A stretch of DNA of 64,000 bases from Hymenobacter artigasi (GCF_012275535.1 NZ_JAAVTK010000003.1:248001-312000); one strand, 5' to 3'. Positions 8,774 to 19,430 are shown, counted from the first letter of the stretch. Numbers and translations: made by a program. Notes: generated from the letters alone by a model not told the origin.

Positions 8774-8808
8774 TTTTAATTGTTAATTCTTAATTTTTAA
8801 TTCAATCC

Positions 8809-9234
8809 ATGCCCCGCGTAAAAGTAGCCCTGCCCGACACCTTCTCCTTCACCACCGAAATCCCGGTGCGCGTCACCGACCTCAACTACGGCGGGCACGT
8901 GGGCAACGACGCCATGCTGGGCCTGCTGCACGAGGCGCGGGTGCATTTCCTGCGCTCTATCGGCGTGCCCAATGACTACGATGCCGTCACCAAGCTCGGC
9001 CTCATCATGGTGGATGTGGCCGTGGAGTACAAGGGCGAAGCCTTTCACGGCGACGTGCTGCGCGTGCAAATGGCCGGCAATGACCTCAATAAATATGGCT
9101 TCGATGTGGTGTACCACGTGCACAACCAGGCCGGCAAGGAAATAGCCCGCGCCAAAACCGGCATGCTCTGCTTCGACTACAACACCCATAAGCTGCGCCT
9201 GCTGCCCGAGGAGCTGGCCGCGCAGCTGCAATAG
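8809..9234 (+). CDS. Acyl-CoA thioesterase, hot-dog fold (YbgC/FadM-like)
   Basis: A 141-aa single hot-dog domain. The motif VRVTDLNYGGHVGNDAMLGL holds the Asp and the central helix start typical of 4-hydroxybenzoyl-CoA thioesterase-type enzymes, which hydrolyse acyl-CoA thioesters. LIMVDVAVEYKGEAFHGD follows as the next strands. Substrate is unknown. The next gene begins 7 nt later, so the two are probably one transcript. Confidence 0.9.
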   Translation: MPRVKVALPDTFSFTTEIPVRVTDLNYGGHVGNDAMLGLLHEARVHFLRSIGVPNDYDAVTKLGLIMVDVAVEYKGEAFHGDVLRVQMAGNDLNKYGFDVVYHVHNQAGKEIARAKTGMLCFDYNTHKLRLLPEELAAQLQ

Positions 9235-9240
9235 CCACTC

Positions 9241-9849
9241 GTGTTTCGCCTCGTCCTCCTCACCGCGCCCACGGCCCTGCCCGATGAGGCACGCCTGCTC
9301 GCCGCCCTGCTCGGCGCGGGTTCCGAAACCCTGCACCTGCGCAAGCCCGGCTGGCCCACCGCGCAGGTTGAAGGGCTAATTCAGGCCCTGCCAAGCCAGT
9401 TCTATGGGCGGCTGGTGCTGCACGGGCACTCCGGGCTGGTGCGATGCTATGGCCTGGGCGGACTGCACCTCACCGGGCAGCAGCGCGCCGCCACCGTGCG
9501 CCGCCCGCTGCTCCTGCCCGGCCAGACGCTCTCCACGTCCTTCCACACGCTGGCCGAAATCAGCCGGCACCGCCGCCGCTACGACTACATTTTTCTGAGC
9601 CCGATATTCGACAGCATCAGCAAGGCGGGCTACAGCAGCACCTTTAAGCTGCCAGAGCTGCGGGCGTTTTTCCAGCGCCGGGCGGGCCGGGCCGGCTACC
9701 ACGCGCCGGTGCTGGCGCTGGGCGGTATTGCGGCCAGCAACCTGGCGCTGGTGCAGCACAGCGGCTTCGCGGGTGCAGCCGTGCTGGGCACTATCTGGCA
9801 AAGCCCCGACCCGGTGGCGGCCCTGCGGCAGCTGCAGGAGCAGCTATAG
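9241..9849 (+). CDS. Thiamin phosphate synthase-like (TenI/ThiE family) protein
   Basis: A 202-aa TIM-barrel protein of the ThiE/TenI superfamily starting at GTG 9241. LHLRKPGW near residue 32, LHLTGQQR, STSFHTLAEI and YIFLSPIFDSISKAGYSS match the substrate-binding loops of the family, and ALGGI plus GAAVLGTIW match the phosphate-binding end. A second, more canonical thiE lies in the operon at 11943-12566, so this copy may be a TenI-type enzyme (thiazole tautomerase) rather than a synthase; that is an inference. It is convergent with thiH, the last gene of the thiamin operon, with a 30-bp gap, keeping it physically linked to the pathway. Confidence 0.85.
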   Translation: MFRLVLLTAPTALPDEARLLAALLGAGSETLHLRKPGWPTAQVEGLIQALPSQFYGRLVLHGHSGLVRCYGLGGLHLTGQQRAATVRRPLLLPGQTLSTSFHTLAEISRHRRRYDYIFLSPIFDSISKAGYSSTFKLPELRAFFQRRAGRAGYHAPVLALGGIAASNLALVQHSGFAGAAVLGTIWQSPDPVAALRQLQEQL

Positions 9850-9879
9850 CACGCACTTTGCAGTACGCGGCGCGGTGGT

Positions 9880-10989
9880 TTAGGCCAGCGCCGCGTCCCA
9901 GTCTTTCCACACCGGCTCGTAGCCTTGGCGGCGCAGCATGGCCGCAATCTCCGGCGGACTGCGCTCGTCCGAAATCTCAAATTGCTCCAGCGACTCCGGC
10001 GCCACGGCGTAGCCGCCGGGGTTGGTTTTGGAGCCCGCGCTGATGCTGGTGATACCCAGCTTGATGACGTGGTCACGAAAAACCGGGCTTTCGCGAGTCG
10101 AAATCGACAGTTCTACCTCGCCGTTCCAGATGCGGTAGGCGCAGATAAGCTGCACCAACTCGCGGTCGCTCATTTCCACTTTGGGCTGCAGCATGCCCTC
10201 GGCCGGCCGCAGGCGCGGAAACGACAGGCTATACTTGGTTTGCCAGTAGGTTTTTTCGAGGTAATCCAAGTGCAGGGCGGTGTAGAAGCAGTCGGTGCGC
10301 CAGTCTTCGAGCCCGATGAGTACGCCCAGTCCCATTTTGTGGATGCCGGCCCGGCCCAGCCGGTCGGGCGTGTCGAGGCGGTAGTCGAAGTTCGATTTTT
10401 TGCCCTTGGGGTGGTGCTTCTTGTAATCGGCGCGGTGGTAGGTTTCCTGGTACACCAGCACCGTGTTCAGGCCTTCGGGAATCAGCCGCTCGTAGTCGGC
10501 CTGGTCCAGCGGCTGCACTTCCATGGAGATGTGCGCGAACTGCGGCCGCAGCGTGCGCAGGGCTTTTTCGAGGTAATCGATGCCCACCGTCACGTTGGCC
10601 TCGCCGGTCACTAGCAGCACGTGGTCGTAGCCCCAGTCCTTGAGCACGGCCGCTTCCAGCAGCATTTCCACGCTGCTGAGGGTGCGCCGGGCAATCTTAT
10701 TATCCAGACTAAAGCCGCAATACGTGCAGATATTCTGGCACTCATTGCTCAGGTACAGCGGCGCATACAGCTGCAGGGTGTTGCCGAACCGCTTGCGCGT
10801 AAGCTGGTGGCTGAGCTGTGCCATCTGCTCCAGATACGGCGCGGCGGCGGGCGAAATCAGGGCCTTGAAGTCTTCCAGCGTGCGCTGCGGCGCGGCCAGG
10901 GCGTGCGCTACGTCCGCCGCCGTTTTGGCGTAGATGCTGGCCTTCACGTCGTCCCAGGGCTGGGCCTCGAAGATGGGTTGGAAGCTCAT
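9880..10989 (-). CDS. thiH: 2-iminoacetate synthase ThiH
   Basis: A 369-aa radical-SAM enzyme that cleaves tyrosine to dehydroglycine (2-iminoacetate) and p-cresol, supplying the glycine-derived part of the thiamin thiazole ring. The [4Fe-4S] motif is CQNICTYCGF (C-x3-C-x2-C). The flanking text LYAPLYLSNE and the later MGLGVLIGLEDWRTD and SFPRLRPAEG are characteristic. It is the last gene of the leftward thi operon and is separated from thiG by a 102-bp palindromic repeat, which could weaken its expression relative to upstream genes. ThiH is the oxygen-sensitive alternative to ThiO. Confidence 0.96.
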   Translation of the reverse strand: MSFQPIFEAQPWDDVKASIYAKTAADVAHALAAPQRTLEDFKALISPAAAPYLEQMAQLSHQLTRKRFGNTLQLYAPLYLSNECQNICTYCGFSLDNKIARRTLSSVEMLLEAAVLKDWGYDHVLLVTGEANVTVGIDYLEKALRTLRPQFAHISMEVQPLDQADYERLIPEGLNTVLVYQETYHRADYKKHHPKGKKSNFDYRLDTPDRLGRAGIHKMGLGVLIGLEDWRTDCFYTALHLDYLEKTYWQTKYSLSFPRLRPAEGMLQPKVEMSDRELVQLICAYRIWNGEVELSISTRESPVFRDHVIKLGITSISAGSKTNPGGYAVAPESLEQFEISDERSPPEIAAMLRRQGYEPVWKDWDAALA

Positions 10990-11038
10990 GTTGGTAATGA
11001 TTAACGGATAGTGATTAGTGGTTAATCGAGAAATGCGC

Positions 11039-11140
11039 CTGTCATCCTGAGCTTGCGAAGGACCTTATCACGGTCGCACCGTCAGATTTACGGGGAGCTG
11101 TTCTAACGTGATAAGGTCCTTCGCAAGCTCAGGATGACAG
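11039..11140. repeat. Palindromic intergenic element, copy B
   Basis: A 102-bp element with the same 31-bp arms as copy A and a related loop (gtcgcaccgtcagatttac). It lies inside the thi operon between thiG and thiH. In the operon mRNA it would fold into a very stable hairpin, so it may affect transcript stability or readthrough. Confidence 0.9.
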
Positions 11141-11157
11141 GCGTAAACCTTAAATCA

Positions 11158-11943
11158 CTAATCCAGAAACGCCGTGAGTGGCGAGCTGGCTACCGCCTCA
11201 GTGTGCGCCACCGGCCCGGCCAGCCGCGCCTCGTAGGCCATGCGCCCGGCCTCCACGGCCATCCGGAAGGCTGTGGCCATGGCCACCGGGTTGCCGGCCA
11301 CAGCAATGGCCGTGTTCACCAGCACCGCATCGGCGCCCATTTCCAGGGCCGCCGCCGCATGCGAAGGCGCGCCGATGCCGGCATCTACCACTACCGGCAC
11401 CTTGCTCTGGCCAATGATGATTTCCAGAAACTCCCGCGTGAGCAGGCCCTTGTTGGAGCCGATGGGTGAGCCCAGGGGCATCACGGCCGCCACGCCCACT
11501 TCTTCCAGCCGCTTGCACAGCACCGGGTCGGCGTGGATGTAGGGCAGCACTACGAAACCCAGCTTCACCAGCTCCTCGGCGGCTTTCAGGGTTTCGATGG
11601 GGTCGGGCAGCAGGTACTTGGGGTCGGGGTGGATTTCGAGCTTGAGCCAGTTGGTTTCCAGCGCCTCGCGGGCCAGCTGGGCGGCAAATACGGCTTCCCG
11701 GGCCGTGCGCACGCCGGAGGTATTGGGCAACAGGTGGAACTGCGGGTGCGCGAGGTGGCGCAGGATGTCATCCTCGGCATTGGCCACGTCTACCCGTTTC
11801 AGGGCCACCGTCACCAACTCTGAGCCGGAGGCCAGCAAGGCTTCCTCCATCAGAACCGAGGAGCTGAATTTGCCCGTGCCGGTAAACAAGCGCGAGGTGA
11901 ACTCCCGGCCGGCGATAACCAGTTTTTTAGTCAACATATTCAT
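11158..11943 (-). CDS. thiG: Thiazole synthase ThiG
   Basis: A 261-aa TIM-barrel enzyme that builds thiazole phosphate from deoxyxylulose 5-phosphate, dehydroglycine and ThiS-thiocarboxylate. Recognisable segments are [19 protein letters not shown] at the N-terminus, [48 protein letters not shown] and [20 protein letters not shown]. The catalytic lysine lies in the first barrel strands. The stop of thiE and the start of thiG overlap (TAATG), indicating translational coupling. Confidence 0.97.
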   Translation of the reverse strand: MNMLTKKLVIAGREFTSRLFTGTGKFSSSVLMEEALLASGSELVTVALKRVDVANAEDDILRHLAHPQFHLLPNTSGVRTAREAVFAAQLAREALETNWLKLEIHPDPKYLLPDPIETLKAAEELVKLGFVVLPYIHADPVLCKRLEEVGVAAVMPLGSPIGSNKGLLTREFLEIIIGQSKVPVVVDAGIGAPSHAAAALEMGADAVLVNTAIAVAGNPVAMATAFRMAVEAGRMAYEARLAGPVAHTEAVASSPLTAFLD

Positions 11944-12566
11944 TAGATGGCTTCTACTCCCGTTAATTCACGAACAAACTGCCCGGCCGCCACCGCCGGA
12001 TTTTCGGCCGTGCCAATGGCCCCCGACACCGCCACGCCGTGCAGCCCCGTTGTCAGCAGCGCGGGCACATCGGCCAGCAGGATGCCCCCAATGCCAACAA
12101 CCGGCACCGTGATGCCCGCCGCCCGGCACTGCTGCAGGATATCGGCGTAGCCCGCCAGGCCCAGAATCGGGCTTAGCTTCTCTTTTGTCGTGGTGAAGCG
12201 AAATGGACCCAGCCCCACGTAGTCGACCCCAGCCGCCGCCAGCCGCTGCACATCGGCAAAGGTGTTGGCCGTGCCGCCGACGATGAACCGTGCCCCCAGC
12301 ATCTGGCGGGCCTCGTCGGGTGGCAGGTCCTGCTGGCCCAGGTGCACGCCTTCGGCCCCGATTTCCTGCGCCAGCGCCGGATTATCGTTGATGATGAGCG
12401 TGGCCCCGTAGCGGCGGCACACGGCCTGCGTTTCCAGCGCCAGCTGCTTCCAGATGGTGGGCGACTGGTTTTTCACCCGCAGCTGCACCCAGCGCACGCC
12501 GCCCTGGCAAGCCAGCTCGGCCGCCTCGGGGCTGGCAGTGATGTAGTGAAGAGCGTTGATTTTCAT
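11943..12566 (-). CDS. thiE: Thiamin phosphate synthase ThiE
   Basis: A 207-aa enzyme that joins HMP-pyrophosphate and thiazole phosphate to make thiamin phosphate. The start is set at ATG 12566 ([15 protein letters not shown]); the open frame upstream only shadows thiD. Motifs: [57 protein letters not shown] and VVGIGGI. It starts 8 nt after the thiD stop and overlaps thiG at TAATG. Because the operon already carries this canonical copy, the ThiE-like gene at 9241 is probably a different activity. Confidence 0.94.
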   Translation of the reverse strand: MKINALHYITASPEAAELACQGGVRWVQLRVKNQSPTIWKQLALETQAVCRRYGATLIINDNPALAQEIGAEGVHLGQQDLPPDEARQMLGARFIVGGTANTFADVQRLAAAGVDYVGLGPFRFTTTKEKLSPILGLAGYADILQQCRAAGITVPVVGIGGILLADVPALLTTGLHGVAVSGAIGTAENPAVAAGQFVRELTGVEAI

Positions 12567-12573
12567 AGTTGAT

Positions 12574-13320
12574 TTATGCGTTTGAATGGTACCCCAGCAG
12601 CGAATCGTTGCTGGCCAGAAATGCGGTGACATATTCCTTGCCCGTCCGGCAGGCGGCCGCCAGCCCCTCCCCTTTCGCGAGCCCCGCCAGCACCGCCGAC
12701 GACAGCACGCAGCCGCTGCCGTGCTTCTCGCCGTGCGCCAGCCGCGCCGCCGAAAATGCATGCCGCCGTCCGCCTTCCAGCAGCACATCGGTCGACAGCC
12801 CGCCCGCCGCGTGGCCGCCCTTCAGCAGCACCGGGCAGAAAGCCGCGACTGCCGCCGCCGCCGCTTCAGCCGAATCACTGGGCCAGAGGCGCAGCATTTC
12901 GGGCTGATTGGGGGTGATGAGGGCCATTTCGGCGCACAGCGCGCGGAGCAAGTCGCGGTCGGTGGCGCGGTGAAATTCGTAGCCGGCCGAGGCCTTCAGC
13001 ACAGGGTCCCACACGATTTGCAGGTTTCGGTTCCGGCTTTTCAGCCAGCCAATCAGCTCCAGCAGCTGCGGCAGGCTTTCAACAAGGCCAATTTTGATGA
13101 AGTCGACCTGAAAGCGCGCGAACAGAATGCGTAGCTGGTCGCGGATTTCAGTGGCCGGCACCCAGCGCACGCGCTCAAACGAGATGTCGTTCTGCACCGT
13201 GAGGGCGGTGCACACGCCCAAGCCGTACACACCGCTGGCTTCCAGCGTTTTCACATCGGCCAGCAGGCCCGCGCCGGCGCTGGGGTCGAAGCCGGCAATG
13301 GTGAGGGCGTAGGGGCGCAT
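12574..13320 (-). CDS. thiD: HMP/HMP-P kinase ThiD
   Basis: A 248-aa ribokinase-fold enzyme that phosphorylates hydroxymethylpyrimidine twice to the pyrophosphate used by ThiE. The N-terminus ALTIAGFDPSAGAGLLADVK is diagnostic. VWDPVLKASAGYEF and LITPNQPEML follow. The C-terminal catalytic loop KHGSGCVLSSAVLAGLAKG contains the anion hole (GSGC). The spacer to thiC upstream holds a half copy of the palindromic repeat family and a perfect 38-bp inverted repeat. Confidence 0.96.
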   Translation of the reverse strand: MRPYALTIAGFDPSAGAGLLADVKTLEASGVYGLGVCTALTVQNDISFERVRWVPATEIRDQLRILFARFQVDFIKIGLVESLPQLLELIGWLKSRNRNLQIVWDPVLKASAGYEFHRATDRDLLRALCAEMALITPNQPEMLRLWPSDSAEAAAAAVAAFCPVLLKGGHAAGGLSTDVLLEGGRRHAFSAARLAHGEKHGSGCVLSSAVLAGLAKGEGLAAACRTGKEYVTAFLASNDSLLGYHSNA

Positions 13321-13360
13321 TATTTGGTGCTTGGTGCTTGGTTGTTGGTGCCTGGTTGAA

Positions 13361-13390
13361 CGTCATCCTGAGCGTAGCCGAAGCATCTCT
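13361..13390. repeat. Half copy of the palindromic element family
   Basis: The sequence begins cgtcatcctgagcgtagccg, matching the left arm of copies A-F, but no matching right arm follows. It is preceded at 13323-13355 by a run of ttggtgc-like direct repeats just upstream of thiD. Confidence 0.6.
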
Positions 13391-13409
13391 ACCTCTTCGC
13401 CTGACTAGG

Positions 13410-13516
13410 CACCCCACCCCCGGCCCCTCCCCTCCGGGAGAGGGGTGCCAGACGACAGCAGAACAGCGTCGTTGAACGCACCCCTCTCCCGGAGGGGAGG
13501 GGCCGGGGGTGGGGTG
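13410..13516. repeat. Perfect 38-bp inverted repeat between thiC and thiD
   Basis: Arms 13410-13447 and 13479-13516 are exact reverse complements (left arm starts caccccacccccggcccctc), with a 31-nt loop. The arms themselves contain a small palindrome (ctctcccggagggg type). It sits just after the thiC stop codon at 13523 and has no T-tract, so it is not a classical terminator. It is unrelated in sequence to copies A-F. Confidence 0.92.
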
Positions 13517-13522
13517 TGGGCT

Positions 13523-15400
<1,878 letters not shown>

Positions 15401-15447
15401 CTATCTCTGTTGAAAAGTGTGATGGTTGATTAGTTGGTTGTCATCGT

Positions 15448-15551
15448 CTGTCATCCTGAGCGGAGCGAAGGACCTTATCACGCTCGCACCTATTGGGTTA
15501 CTGCAAATTGTCCAGCGGTGATAAGGTCCTTCGCTGCGCTCAGGATGACAG
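15448..15551. repeat. Palindromic intergenic element, copy C
   Basis: A 104-bp element with arms beginning ctgtcatcctgagcggagcg and a compensatory change in the right arm (cgctgcgctcaggatgacag), so pairing is kept although sequence differs from copies A and B. The loop contains ggttactgcaaattgtcc. It lies between thiS and thiC. Confidence 0.9.
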
Positions 15552-15568
15552 GCGAGGACAGGCGTCCC

Positions 15569-15772
15569 CTACCCGCCCTGGGTGGCACGGATGATGGTGA
15601 TGCGGTCATGGGGCTGCACGGCGTGGGTAGGCCATTCGGCACGGGGCACCACGGCATCGTTCACGGCCACGGCCAGACCGCGCGGCTCGGTGATGCCGCG
15701 CGCGGCAAGCAGGTCGGTTAGCGACTGATTTTCAGCGACTTCCTGTGCAATATTGTTTACGTAGCAGACCAT
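15569..15772 (-). CDS. thiS: Sulfur carrier protein ThiS
   Basis: A 67-aa ubiquitin-like protein. The start is placed at ATG 15772 (MVCYVNN), 98 nt downstream of the riboswitch core. The C-terminus ends in the obligatory Gly-Gly (RATQGG), which is adenylated and thiocarboxylated to carry sulfur to ThiG. LAVAVNDAVVPRAEW is the typical beta-grasp core. It is the first gene of the operon. The activating enzyme ThiF is not encoded in this cluster. Confidence 0.93.
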   Translation of the reverse strand: MVCYVNNIAQEVAENQSLTDLLAARGITEPRGLAVAVNDAVVPRAEWPTHAVQPHDRITIIRATQGG

Positions 15773-15864
15773 GGCAACCGGGTTGGGTAGCGGTGAAATC
15801 AGACCATAAACAATAGTGGGTGCCAGCCACGACCCGCCCCGAAAGGCAGCCGCAGGGCGGACCA

Positions 15865-15945
15865 GTACTTTTCCCTTCGCCGGCATTATCCGGTTCAGGT
15901 TCCAAGGGTATCATCTCAGCCACGGCGAAGCGCAGCACCCCTAAA
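15865..15945 (-). ncRNA. TPP riboswitch (THI element)
   Basis: Reading the minus strand from 15943, the conserved pieces occur in order: GGGGTGC, then GGCTGAGATGATACCC, then TTGGAACCTGAACCGGATAA, then TGCCGGCGAAGGGAA. These are the pyrimidine- and pyrophosphate-binding cores of the thiamin pyrophosphate aptamer. A near-consensus -7 box (TATCTTCG, 15956-15963 minus) lies 13 nt upstream and fits the operon promoter. The element leads into thiS and would shut the thiamin operon when TPP is plentiful. Confidence 0.96.
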
Positions 15946-16016
15946 GTTTATGGGGCGAAGATAGGGGGCTTTTGCCAAACAACTAGCGGCACGGAACCCA
16001 ACGCCCTGCCTGCTTG

Positions 16017-16024
16017 TATCTTTG
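16017..16024 (+). promoter_or_regulatory. Bacteroidota -7 element for rlmN
   Basis: TATCTTTG matches TAnnTTTG exactly and ends only 4 nt before the rlmN ATG, so transcription should start at or next to the start codon. Confidence 0.75.
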
Positions 16025-16028
16025 CACT

Positions 16029-17108
16029 ATGCTGTTAGAATTGCCCCTCGCCCCCACCGTTACCAAGCGCGATATTCGCAAAACCTCGTCCGACGAGCTC
16101 AAGGCCTTTATGGTGGAGCACGGCGAGAAGCCCTTCCGCGCCAAGCAGGTAACGGAGTGGCTGTGGAAGAACACCGCCGCCACGTTTGAGGAGATGAACA
16201 ACATCTCGGTGGCCACCCGCGAGCTGTTGGATAAGCACTTCGCCATCAACGGCGTGACGGTGCAAAACAAGCAGCTCAGCAACGACGGCACCATCAAATC
16301 GGCCTTCCGGCTGTACGATGGCAACGTGGTGGAGGGCGTGCTCATTCCGCACGATACGCGCATGACGGCCTGCATTTCGAGCCAGGTGGGCTGCTCGCTG
16401 ACGTGCAAGTTCTGCGCTACCGGCTACATGGACCGTAAACGCAATCTCGACGCGGCCGAGATTTACGACCAGGTAGTACGCATCCGCGAGCAGTGCGAGG
16501 CGCAGTACGGCACGCCGCTCACCAACATCGTGTACATGGGCATGGGCGAGCCGCTGCTCAACTACGCCAACGTGGTGGAAAGCGTGCGCCGCATCACCTC
16601 GCCCGACGGCCTGAACATGGCCCCGCGCCGCATCACCATCAGCACGGCCGGCATTGCCAAGATGATTAAAAAGCTGGCCGACGACGACGTGAAGGCCAAC
16701 CTGGCCCTCTCGCTGCACGCGCCCACCGATGCCAAGCGCAACGAAATCATGCCCATCAACGAGGCCAACTCCCTGGCCGCGCTGAAAGAAGCCCTGCAGT
16801 ATTATCACCAGAAAACCGGCCGCAAAGTCACGTACGAATACATCGTCTTCGACGGCTTCAACGATGGACTGGATGATGCTGAGCACCTTTCCAAGATTGC
16901 GAAGTGGCTGCCCTGCAAGGTGAACCTGATTGAGTACAACCCCATCGAAAACGCCGACTACCAGAACGCCGAGGCCGATAAAATCACGGCCTTCCACAAG
17001 TACCTGGCCGACCGCGGCGTGCAAACCAACATCCGCCGCTCGCGGGGCAAGGACATCGACGCGGCCTGCGGGCAGCTGGCGGTGAAGGAGGAAAAAACGG
17101 CCGCGTAA
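16029..17108 (+). CDS. rlmN: 23S rRNA A2503 / tRNA A37 methyltransferase RlmN
   Basis: A 359-aa radical-SAM methyltransferase that adds C2-methyl groups to A2503 of 23S rRNA and A37 of some tRNAs. The cluster motif is CKFCATGY within SSQVGCSLTCKFCATGY (C-x3-C-x2-C). NIVYMGMGEPLLNYANV and RRITISTAGI are family hallmarks. The C-terminal resolving cysteine is in DAACGQLA and the N-terminal domain has KPFRAKQVTEWLW. ATG 16029 is chosen because a -7 element sits 4 nt upstream and homologues start near LLELP. It is followed by a good terminator. Confidence 0.97.
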   Translation: MLLELPLAPTVTKRDIRKTSSDELKAFMVEHGEKPFRAKQVTEWLWKNTAATFEEMNNISVATRELLDKHFAINGVTVQNKQLSNDGTIKSAFRLYDGNVVEGVLIPHDTRMTACISSQVGCSLTCKFCATGYMDRKRNLDAAEIYDQVVRIREQCEAQYGTPLTNIVYMGMGEPLLNYANVVESVRRITSPDGLNMAPRRITISTAGIAKMIKKLADDDVKANLALSLHAPTDAKRNEIMPINEANSLAALKEALQYYHQKTGRKVTYEYIVFDGFNDGLDDAEHLSKIAKWLPCKVNLIEYNPIENADYQNAEADKITAFHKYLADRGVQTNIRRSRGKDIDAACGQLAVKEEKTAA

Positions 17109-17136
17109 GCAGCTTTTATCCGCGTTATTTTTCACG

Positions 17137-17173
17137 AAGAAGGCCCGTTTCCAGATTGGAAACGGGCCTTCTT
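17137..17173 (+). terminator. Rho-independent terminator after rlmN
   Basis: A perfect hairpin aagaaggcccgtttcc / ggaaacgggccttctt with a 5-nt loop lies 28 nt after the rlmN stop. The flanking A/T pairs allow it to work in both directions, serving the convergent gene that ends at 17198 as well. Confidence 0.88.
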
Positions 17174-17197
17174 ATCAATACAACAAACGCAACCGGC

Positions 17198-18208
17198 TTA
17201 CTTCTTACTGCCGAAGCGGAAGGCAAAGTCCAAGTACACGGGGATGATGTAAGTAGCGCCGAACTGACTGTCTACGTGCTGATTTGATGTATAGGGAATG
17301 TACGCGCCCGTGTTGGGGTCGTAGTAGTAGTCGGTCCGCTGCTCGTCGTGCGAGAAGAGGTAGCCATAGGCCGCCGCCACGCCCAGGCTGGTGCGCCGCC
17401 AGTTGAACTTGACGCCGTAGAGGCCGCCCAGGCCGGCTTTGCTGTCGGCCACGATGTAGTTTTCGGTAACCAGGGATATGCGGCGCGAGATGCGCTTCTG
17501 GCCCCCGAGCTGGATAACCGGCGTTTTGCCGATTTCGCCGCTGGTGAAGCCGTAGCCCAGGCCCAGGGTCAGGTTGTCGTCGGCCCCGCCGTAGGTGAGG
17601 GCGCCGTAGCCGATGCCGGCTCCGCCACTGTTGCTGTCATCGAAGGGAATGTTGGCGTAGATAACGCCCGCGCCCAGGTGCACCTTCTCGCTGATGGGGG
17701 CCGTGAACTTGGGCGACAGCACAAACGCCTGCTGCGAAAGCGAAACCCCCGGAATGAGCGAAACCGTGGCGCCGACAGAGAAATTATCGGTAATGCCGTA
17801 TTCGCCGCCCACAAAAAAGAGGTAGGTAGTGAGCAGCGTGCCTTCGCCCCGGCGCACGCCCCGGGCGGTGGGCGCGTTGAAGAGGCGCGTGCCGTTGCCA
17901 ATGTCGTAGTAGCCTGCTTTGGCGCGGCCGGGGGCTTCGCCCTGCAAATCGGCATGCCGGACCTGGTCGCGCTGCAGGCTGATGTGGCCCAGCTCCGGGC
18001 TGTCGAACTCCAGGCCATTGAGGCTGAGGCCCACCAGGCTACCGGTGAAGGTGGTGCCTTTGGTGGTTTCGACGCGGTAGGTGCGGCCCAGCAGGTACTC
18101 GTTGGTGGTGGGCGAGGCCGACGTGGGCGGGGAAGTGGTTTGGGCCAGTGCGGCGGCGGGCAGCGCCAGCGCAAGGCTACAAAGAAGACTGCGGAAAGAT
18201 GGGGTCAT
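17198..18208 (-). CDS. Predicted outer-membrane beta-barrel protein
   Basis: A 336-aa protein starting at ATG 18208 with a signal peptide (MTPSFRSLLCSLALALPAAA, cleaved near LAQ). Residues 35-95 form a small domain (YRVETTKGTTFTGSLVGLS) that looks like a beta-rich RNA-binding Sm-like fold but may simply be a periplasmic beta domain. From about residue 105 the sequence alternates hydrophobic and polar residues with many Gly/Tyr, ending in an aromatic-rich strand (DFAFRFGSKK), as in outer-membrane barrels. No named family is recognised. CATCTTTG at 18233-18240 (minus) is one base off the -7 consensus. Confidence 0.65.
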   Translation of the reverse strand: MTPSFRSLLCSLALALPAAALAQTTSPPTSASPTTNEYLLGRTYRVETTKGTTFTGSLVGLSLNGLEFDSPELGHISLQRDQVRHADLQGEAPGRAKAGYYDIGNGTRLFNAPTARGVRRGEGTLLTTYLFFVGGEYGITDNFSVGATVSLIPGVSLSQQAFVLSPKFTAPISEKVHLGAGVIYANIPFDDSNSGGAGIGYGALTYGGADDNLTLGLGYGFTSGEIGKTPVIQLGGQKRISRRISLVTENYIVADSKAGLGGLYGVKFNWRRTSLGVAAAYGYLFSHDEQRTDYYYDPNTGAYIPYTSNQHVDSQFGATYIIPVYLDFAFRFGSKK

Positions 18209-18458
18209 ATGAAGTGGAAATGAAATATTCCCCAAAGATGTCCCTTCGCCGCCAAACCGTTGCAAAGCAAGCGTTAATCTTGCAGAACTTTTAGCCTAAT
18301 ACCCCCTTTTTGGTTCAATCGATGCGCCTTTCCTCCGGCCTTGTTACCTGGCAACTGCTGTAACGCAGTGCCTGCGGCGGCGGGTGGCTTTGCTACAGAA
18401 ACCAGAAATCTGCTCTTGGATAGGCAAGGGGGGCGCGGCTTTTACGGCCGCACCAGCC

Positions 18459-19430
18459 CTACTTCTTCCACTTGCCCGTGGAGCGCGGGCGGCCGGTGGC
18501 CCTTTCCTCGTCCGACTGGCCGGGGGCGATTTCTTCCAGACGCACGCGCACGGCGTGGGCCTTGGGCTGCACGCGCTGGCCAAAGGCATCGGCAAATTCC
18601 TGGGTGAATTCGGCCCCGAAGAAGATGATGAGCGACGAATAGTTGACCCACAGCAGCAGCACGATGGCCGAGCCCGCCGCCCCAAAGGCCGAGCCGGGGT
18701 CGGACTTGGCAATGTAGAACGCGATGAGGAACTTGCCAATCACGAAGAGCAGCGCCGTGATGAAGGCCCCCACGCCCACATCGCGCCAGCGGATAATGGC
18801 ATCGGGCAAATACCGGTAGATGAGCGCAAACAGCAGCGTGGTAACGCCCAGCGACAGCGCAAAGTCAACGATTTTGATGGCAATAATCCCGATTTCGGGC
18901 AGCAGCTGCTGGAGCCAGCCGGTGAAGGCGCTAAGCACGGCACTCACCACGAAGGAGATGAGCAGCAGCAGGGCCACGCTTAAAATCAGCCCAAACGATA
19001 AAAAGCGCTGCTTGAGAAAGGCCCGGATGCCGATGCCGTTGGTTTTCACCTTCAGGTTCCAGATGTCGTTGATGCTCTCCTGGAGGGTGACGAAGAAGGT
19101 GGTGGCCGCAAAAATGAGCGTGGCCACGCCGATGGTGGTGGCCAGCGGCCCGCGCTGCTGCACGGTGAACTTGGCAATGCTGTCCTGCAGAAATTTGGCC
19201 GAATCCGGCCCTATCAGGCCCTTTAGCTGGCCGTATATCTGGCCCGTAACAGCCTCGCCGCCATACGCGGCGCTGGCCACCGTGATGACGATGAGCAGCA
19301 GCGGCGGCAGGGAGAAAATGGTGTAGTACGACAGCGCCGCCGCGTGCCGAAAGGAGTTGTTGTTGCTAAACTCGCCCGCCGAGGACTTGAGGACGGCGAG
19401 GACATCGGAAAACTTGTAGTGGGTGGCCAT
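18459..19430 (-). CDS. YihY/BrkB family inner-membrane protein
   Basis: A 323-aa polytopic protein. The N-terminus has the family signature FRHAAALSYYTIFSLPPLLL, followed by a conserved PDAIIRWRDVGVGAFITALL segment and a last hydrophobic hairpin (GSAIVLLLWVNYSSLIIFFG AEF) with about six membrane spans in total. The C-terminal tail is charged and Ser/Thr-rich. Family members were once annotated as ribonuclease BN in error; the real function is unknown and may be transport. It stands alone, divergent from a lipoprotein gene. The 250-bp spacer downstream (18209-18458) has no recognisable feature beyond the near -7 box of the barrel gene. Confidence 0.92.
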   Translation of the reverse strand: MATHYKFSDVLAVLKSSAGEFSNNNSFRHAAALSYYTIFSLPPLLLIVITVASAAYGGEAVTGQIYGQLKGLIGPDSAKFLQDSIAKFTVQQRGPLATTIGVATLIFAATTFFVTLQESINDIWNLKVKTNGIGIRAFLKQRFLSFGLILSVALLLLISFVVSAVLSAFTGWLQQLLPEIGIIAIKIVDFALSLGVTTLLFALIYRYLPDAIIRWRDVGVGAFITALLFVIGKFLIAFYIAKSDPGSAFGAAGSAIVLLLWVNYSSLIIFFGAEFTQEFADAFGQRVQPKAHAVRVRLEEIAPGQSDEERATGRPRSTGKWKK

